A DNA stretch of 64,000 nucleotides from Cordia subcordata. Its lineage: Eukaryota > Streptophyta > Magnoliopsida > Boraginales > Cordiaceae. This document shows positions 60,266 to 64,000 of the stretch, in pieces; the stretch's first letter is position 1; every line of letters begins with the position of its first letter. The translations under genes and the position numbers were made by a program. Location of the stretch: contig JAPTOF010000002.1 in the NCBI GenBank assembly GCA_028554755.1, positions 27,833,001 to 27,897,000 of the forward strand, written 5' to 3'. The notes below the pieces were generated by a model. That model ran no database searches and was not told the DNA's origin. It saw nothing but the letters and a program-made list of their open reading frames with translations.

Positions 60266-61080
60266 TAGGGGTGGAAGTCGGACCGGATTTTCGGGTAATC
60301 GGATTTTTCGGATTCGGGTTTTACGGGTTTCGGATGGGGAAAAAATACTCGATCGGATAGTTAAATAGTAACTATCCGACCTGATATCAGATTTTTTGGA
60401 TACCGAATTTTTCGGATTCGGATGTTCGGATATCCAAAATTCCTATGAAGCTAAAAAATGCAAAACTGCATACCATCTTTTTTGTGCTAAGTTACCAAGT
60501 ACATTCATCGATAGTTAAAGTAATTACATCCATGAATACAAATAGCAAATAGCACCATGCTGAAAACTAAACATCAAATCTAATAAACAAGAGATAACAT
60601 GCACAACTTGCTAAAAAACTAGCAACCTATCCAAAAATTGCTTAGTAAAATAATGCAATTCACCATGTACAACTTGTCCAGAAACAACATACACAACCTG
60701 CCCAAAGATTACTAATTAATGCCATTCAACATCTAAAAAAACATGCATCACCTATCCAAAATAACATGTCCACAACTTATCCATAAATTATGAACTCATT
60801 AATGCCATTCAACATTTCAATTGTCAACCTGTCTAGAAATTTACCAACACTATGCTACTAATCTATTCGATCCATAAGTCACAAAAAACACACAACAATA
60901 GTCAATAGTTAACAACTATTTTGTTTGTACCAAAGACAAACAATTAAAACATCTTAATAGAAAAGCCAAGTTAAAACATTTCAAACAAAGTAATAAAATG
61001 CTAAAAGCATCTTCAAACATTCAACATCCAAGTCCTTTCCCAACTCCAAAATCTCAACTCAAGCATCACTTCCTGCAAAA
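60266..61080 (-). mobile_element. hAT-like element end (partial)
   Basis: TAGGGGTGGAAGTCGG at 60266 resembles hAT terminal repeats. It is followed by a 170-bp stretch dense in TCGGATTTTTCGG / TTCGGATTCGG words on both strands, a common subterminal pattern of plant hAT elements. Beyond it, AACTTGTCCA / AACCTGCCCA phrases recur loosely. A possible minus-strand terminal exon starts after TTTTTGCAG near 61076. No second terminal repeat lies before 61610, so the element is truncated or cut by the CACTA insertion. Confidence 0.45.
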
Positions 61081-61609
61081 ATAAGAAAGTTGCAAATTGT
61101 GAAATAATAACCGTAATAAATAAATGTGAAACAATAATCAAAATCATAATAAATTTCGTCTGAGGCTAGAGACCTGAAATGATAGGTAGAAATTGAGTAT
61201 GAACTCCAGCGTTAAAAGATATTGGCAAGTAAAAATATAAGCATGTTAATTTTTCACAACCGTCCAGTCTATATAGCTTTCAAATGTAAATGAAACTCAT
61301 GGAATCCCGTAGTTGTCTTCATCATCATCTGTGTCTCCCCCCAGCTGAAGACATGTTAAACTCATGAAAACCATATTTCTGTTTAACAGTTGAGCTCTCT
61401 CAAAAGGACTCTTTCAGCAAATTTTCTCGTCGACTCTCTTTCTCAAGACCGCTAAGGGCACTTCAATACACACACAAACACAATCCAACATATATACACA
61501 CACACAAACACACATTAATAACATCAATTCACATGCAAAAGCAAAGATTCAAGCTTTTAACACCAAACTAATTCGCTTGCACGCCAAATGTAACTCTTCA
61601 AGAAACAAC
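61081..61609. other. Unassigned segment left of the CACTA end
   Basis: AC-rich microsatellite near 61470-61515. On the minus strand an acidic, Asp-rich run ends in a stop near 61302 after a possible AG acceptor; it may be a last exon but matches no family I can name. Confidence 0.3.
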
Positions 61610-61730
61610 CACTACAAGAAAACAGGCTTTTAGCGACAAAAAATTAGCGACTGCTAGATGTCGGTCGCTAATTTGTAGATTTAGCAACCAAAAAACTTTT
61701 GGTCGCTAAATATAATTTTTGACCTTTTTT

Positions 61731-61910
61731 AGCGACCGATTTAATATCGGTCGGTAAATGTAGCGACCATTTTATTTCGGTCGCTAATTTAGCGACCGAT
61801 TAAATATCGGTCGGTAAATGTAGCGACCATTTTATTTCGGTCGCTAATTTAGCGACCGATTAAATATCGGTCGGTAAATTTAGCGACTATTTTATTTCGG
61901 TCGCTAAGAT
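61731..61910. repeat. 60-bp subterminal tandem repeat, three copies
   Basis: Copies at 61731-61790, 61791-61850 and 61851-61910 are nearly identical and exactly 60 bp apart. Each contains AGCGACCGATT and an inverse ATCGGTCGGTAAAT, so each is itself a partial palindrome, plus a second pair AGCGACCATTTTATTTCGGT. In En/Spm such subterminal words bind the TnpA protein; binding here is an inference. Confidence 0.9.
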
Positions 61911-62639
61911 TTATTTACCGACCGAATATGAATGGTCGGTAAATTTAGAGACCAAAATTGTATCAGTTGCTAATTTATCGACTAAATCAATGTATTTAAT
62001 TATATTGCTAACTATATTGATAAGTTTTATTTATACTATAGTGGTCATAATTATACTATAAACTTTTTTATTTTTAATTGTATTCACAATCTTATTAACT
62101 AAATTAACTTTTCAACATCTAACTTAACTATTATTAGTTGAATTAACTTTAATTATGACATTTTAATATAATATAATTGCATTAGTTATAGTATTTGTGT
62201 GTTACTATATTAATAATAATATATTTGTATATTATGTAATTTATATACTATCATGGTAGTGTATAGTATCAGATTGTTTTAGCTACATTATTATAATATT
62301 ATAATTATTGTATTTTTACTGTTAAAATGAATTAATTAAAATTATAATAACAACTATTAATTATTTTACAAACTATTCTAATTTACTTTTTACTATCTTA
62401 ATTAGAATAATTATACTACAATTCTAATTAAGTATATTTTGTTAATTTAATTTCTTAAACTTCAACTTTATAGTTCCAAACTATATATCTAACCTAAACT
62501 ACCTATAATTAGATAATATTAATAATAAGTAACTTATTTAAATATATTAAGTATATAATTTACTAAAATTGTAATTAAAAGAACATTTTGGTTAATATTA
62601 TAATAAAAAAAACTTAACTATATAAGTCATACACCCCCA

Positions 62640-62749
62640 AAATGCCCAAAACTCTTCCTCCATCGTCAATCTCACTCATCCCCTGCCCCAAAAATCCCTA
62701 GATCTCCACTTCTACGCTTTCCCCACTTCTACTTCTACGCTTTCCCCAG
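62640..62749 (+). other. Possible non-coding first exon of the CACTA gene
   Basis: A C/T-rich stretch rises from AT-rich DNA and ends CCCCAG/GTATGT, a strong donor site, followed by a TC-run intron start. This fits the untranslated first exon of a transposase gene lying mostly beyond the window. No ATG with a recognised protein follows inside the window. Confidence 0.35.
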
Positions 62750-64000
62750 GTATGTCTCTCTCTCTCTCTCTTCTCTCTCTCTCCACACTGTGCGTTCGAT
62801 TTGTCGAATTTTTTCTTAGCAACTTGTTGGATTTTGTTACGTCGTTGTTGTTTGAAATGATGCTGGATTTTGACCTTACCACAAGATTTGATCATGGTGG
62901 TCTCTAGTTTGAGTCGCTTGAGCTCTGTAACGGTGGATTTTGAAACCACAAACGTGCTCTTAAGAAAAAGGTTAGAACATGTAAATTAGCCAATACTCGC
63001 ACTCCCCAAATCAGAAATAAAAATAGGTTGTAGTCTATCAAGAAGAGGGAATGGAATGAAACTGAAAAATCTACTAAAAGGAGAACGCAACTTCATGGAA
63101 GATGAGATCAATAATGTTGAGCATGTGACTTGCAATTTAAGCATTTTGCTGTGAGGTCAAATATTAGGTGCTTTGATGTGCATTTTTCATTTATCACTAT
63201 GATAGAGAGGCAGAAACTATTTTGGAAGGACATGATCACATATGCCCTTAAATTTAAAATTTTCACCTTTTTTGTTTCTTTGTTCTTTCCTTTAATTTTG
63301 AGAGTACTTAGAAGAGGGTTATACATAAAATGTGTTTCTTCATTCATAATACAAGAGGATTGATTGAGATTTTTTGTCGCTAGAGTGAAGCTAAAGTGAT
63401 TAACTAGAAAACTTTTCACATTATAGGATATGGAGGATACTTAGAGAGTGTTTGGCTTTGTTTATTTGGTGCTTATAAGCATCTACATAATAAAAAAACA
63501 TGTGAATGGTATTTTTTTTAAGTGTTTATAAACACTCAAAATAAGCAAAGCCAAACACCCTTTTATTTGGATATTCTCATTATATGCAATAGATTAATAA
63601 GAATAAATTGATGATAGAGTTAAATATGAAATAATTTAAACCATCAATTAATACGCATATTAAATAATTATATTATTATTTTATCTTCATTAATATCCTG
63701 TATATATGTCATTGATGAGGGGATACAGATGTACCATCTTTTGTACTAAAGATTTCAAAATTTTAATAAAAAATTAAACTAGAAAAATAAAACCCTACAC
63801 TTTTAGAATTAGAAAAAAAGAAACATAAATTAGAGAATACACAAGTAAATTCCTTTTATGTTAATCTTTTCAACAAAATAAAGGTGGACACTAGCGAAGG
63901 TTTAGTGTATAAGGTGTTTGAGATCTCTTGAAGCTGCGAATTACTAGAGCTTAAGCGAACGATTTTAGACCCTTCTTGCTCAGAAACCAAGATCTTACCA
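62750..64000. other. Right edge, inside the CACTA element
   Basis: Holds a TC run, short frames without domains on both strands, and the small MITE at 63444-63562. No gene recognised. Confidence 0.45.
63444..63562. mobile_element. Short Tourist-like MITE (119 bp), nested in the CACTA element
   Basis: Left end GAGAGTGTTTGGCTTTG, right end CAAAGCCAAACACCCTT, TTA on both sides (63441-63443 and 63563-63565). The inner parts GGTGCTTATAAGCATC and AGTGTTTATAAACACT repeat the same word, so it folds over nearly its full length. Confidence 0.85.

Larger units (their letters stand above)
61610..64000 (+). mobile_element. CACTA (En/Spm) transposon, left end; continues past the window
   Basis: Starts with CACTACAAGAAAACAGG, the classic plant CACTA terminus, preceded by AAC (61607-61609). 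The first 370 bp carry about 25 copies of AGCGAC / GTCGCT words in both orientations, including the 60-bp tandem repeat. An AT-rich stretch and a pyrimidine-rich, leader-like block with a splice donor (CAG/GTATGT at 62747) follow. No transposase domain is seen to 64000. The right terminus is outside, so size and autonomy are unknown. Confidence 0.85.

Noticed and set aside
61290..61345. Asp-rich minus-strand end (DTDDDEDNYGIP then stop) after a possible AG acceptor
   Set aside because: It could be a last exon, but no upstream exon or recognisable domain was found in the window.
1..64000. Search for a novel multi-gene system, CRISPR-like array or gene cluster
   Set aside because: The genes belong to known, unrelated plant families and are separated by transposons; no regular spacer array or co-oriented cluster of unknown genes exists here.

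Overview
This is plant nuclear DNA, almost certainly from a eudicot; the species cannot be told from the sequence. The evidence is spliced or intronless genes of plant-specific families, very AT-rich intergenic DNA, a Ty1/copia retrotransposon, many small inverted-repeat elements (MITEs), CACTA and hAT-type ends, and abundant AT and TC microsatellites. No bacterial operon, CRISPR array, tRNA gene or rRNA gene was seen.

Genes, left to right. (1) 690-1766 (+), intronless ATL54-like RING-H2 ubiquitin ligase. (2) 17405-18961 (-), three-exon bHLH94/96-like transcription factor. (3) 32881-34116 (+), intronless second ATL RING-H2 ligase of the ATL11/15/6/31 type. (4) 38709-39641 (+), intronless ANTH-domain clathrin-assembly protein. 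(5) 41536-47257 (-), eight-exon MATE/DTX efflux carrier whose exon phases I followed codon by codon to a 500-residue protein. (6) 56556-57362 (+), proline-rich, single-membrane-pass wall-associated protein resembling TED7. Two broken host or element genes lie between the last two: a MATE remnant at about 52.4-52.6 kb and a LINE zf-RVT fragment at about 53.0-53.3 kb.

Mobile DNA. A structurally complete but inactive copia element (2018-7993; 332-bp LTRs with 12 differences) sits about 250 bp downstream of the ATL54-like gene. Its leader holds 16 same-strand TTGAC[C/T] motifs (W-box core) and a 143-bp-period duplication ending at the gag start. At least a dozen MITEs are recognisable. Many share GGGCYYGTTTGG-like ends and 3-bp TTA/TAA target duplications (PIF/Harbinger type). 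Long foldback elements occur at 19.6, 26.1, 43.6-44.5 (inside a MATE intron) and 47.7-48.1 kb. A CACTA terminus with a 60-bp triple subterminal repeat starts at 61610 and runs off the right edge; an older CACTA relic at 21.6 kb carries a nested MITE.

The genes do not form a pathway. The ATL / bHLH / ATL order matches, from memory, the Arabidopsis At1g72200-At1g72210-At1g72220 neighbourhood, so this looks like a conserved gene block expanded by transposons. I found no undescribed multi-gene system. The most unusual signals are the W-box array in the retrotransposon leader, the 300-bp-arm hairpin in the MATE intron, and the CACTA 60-bp repeats.
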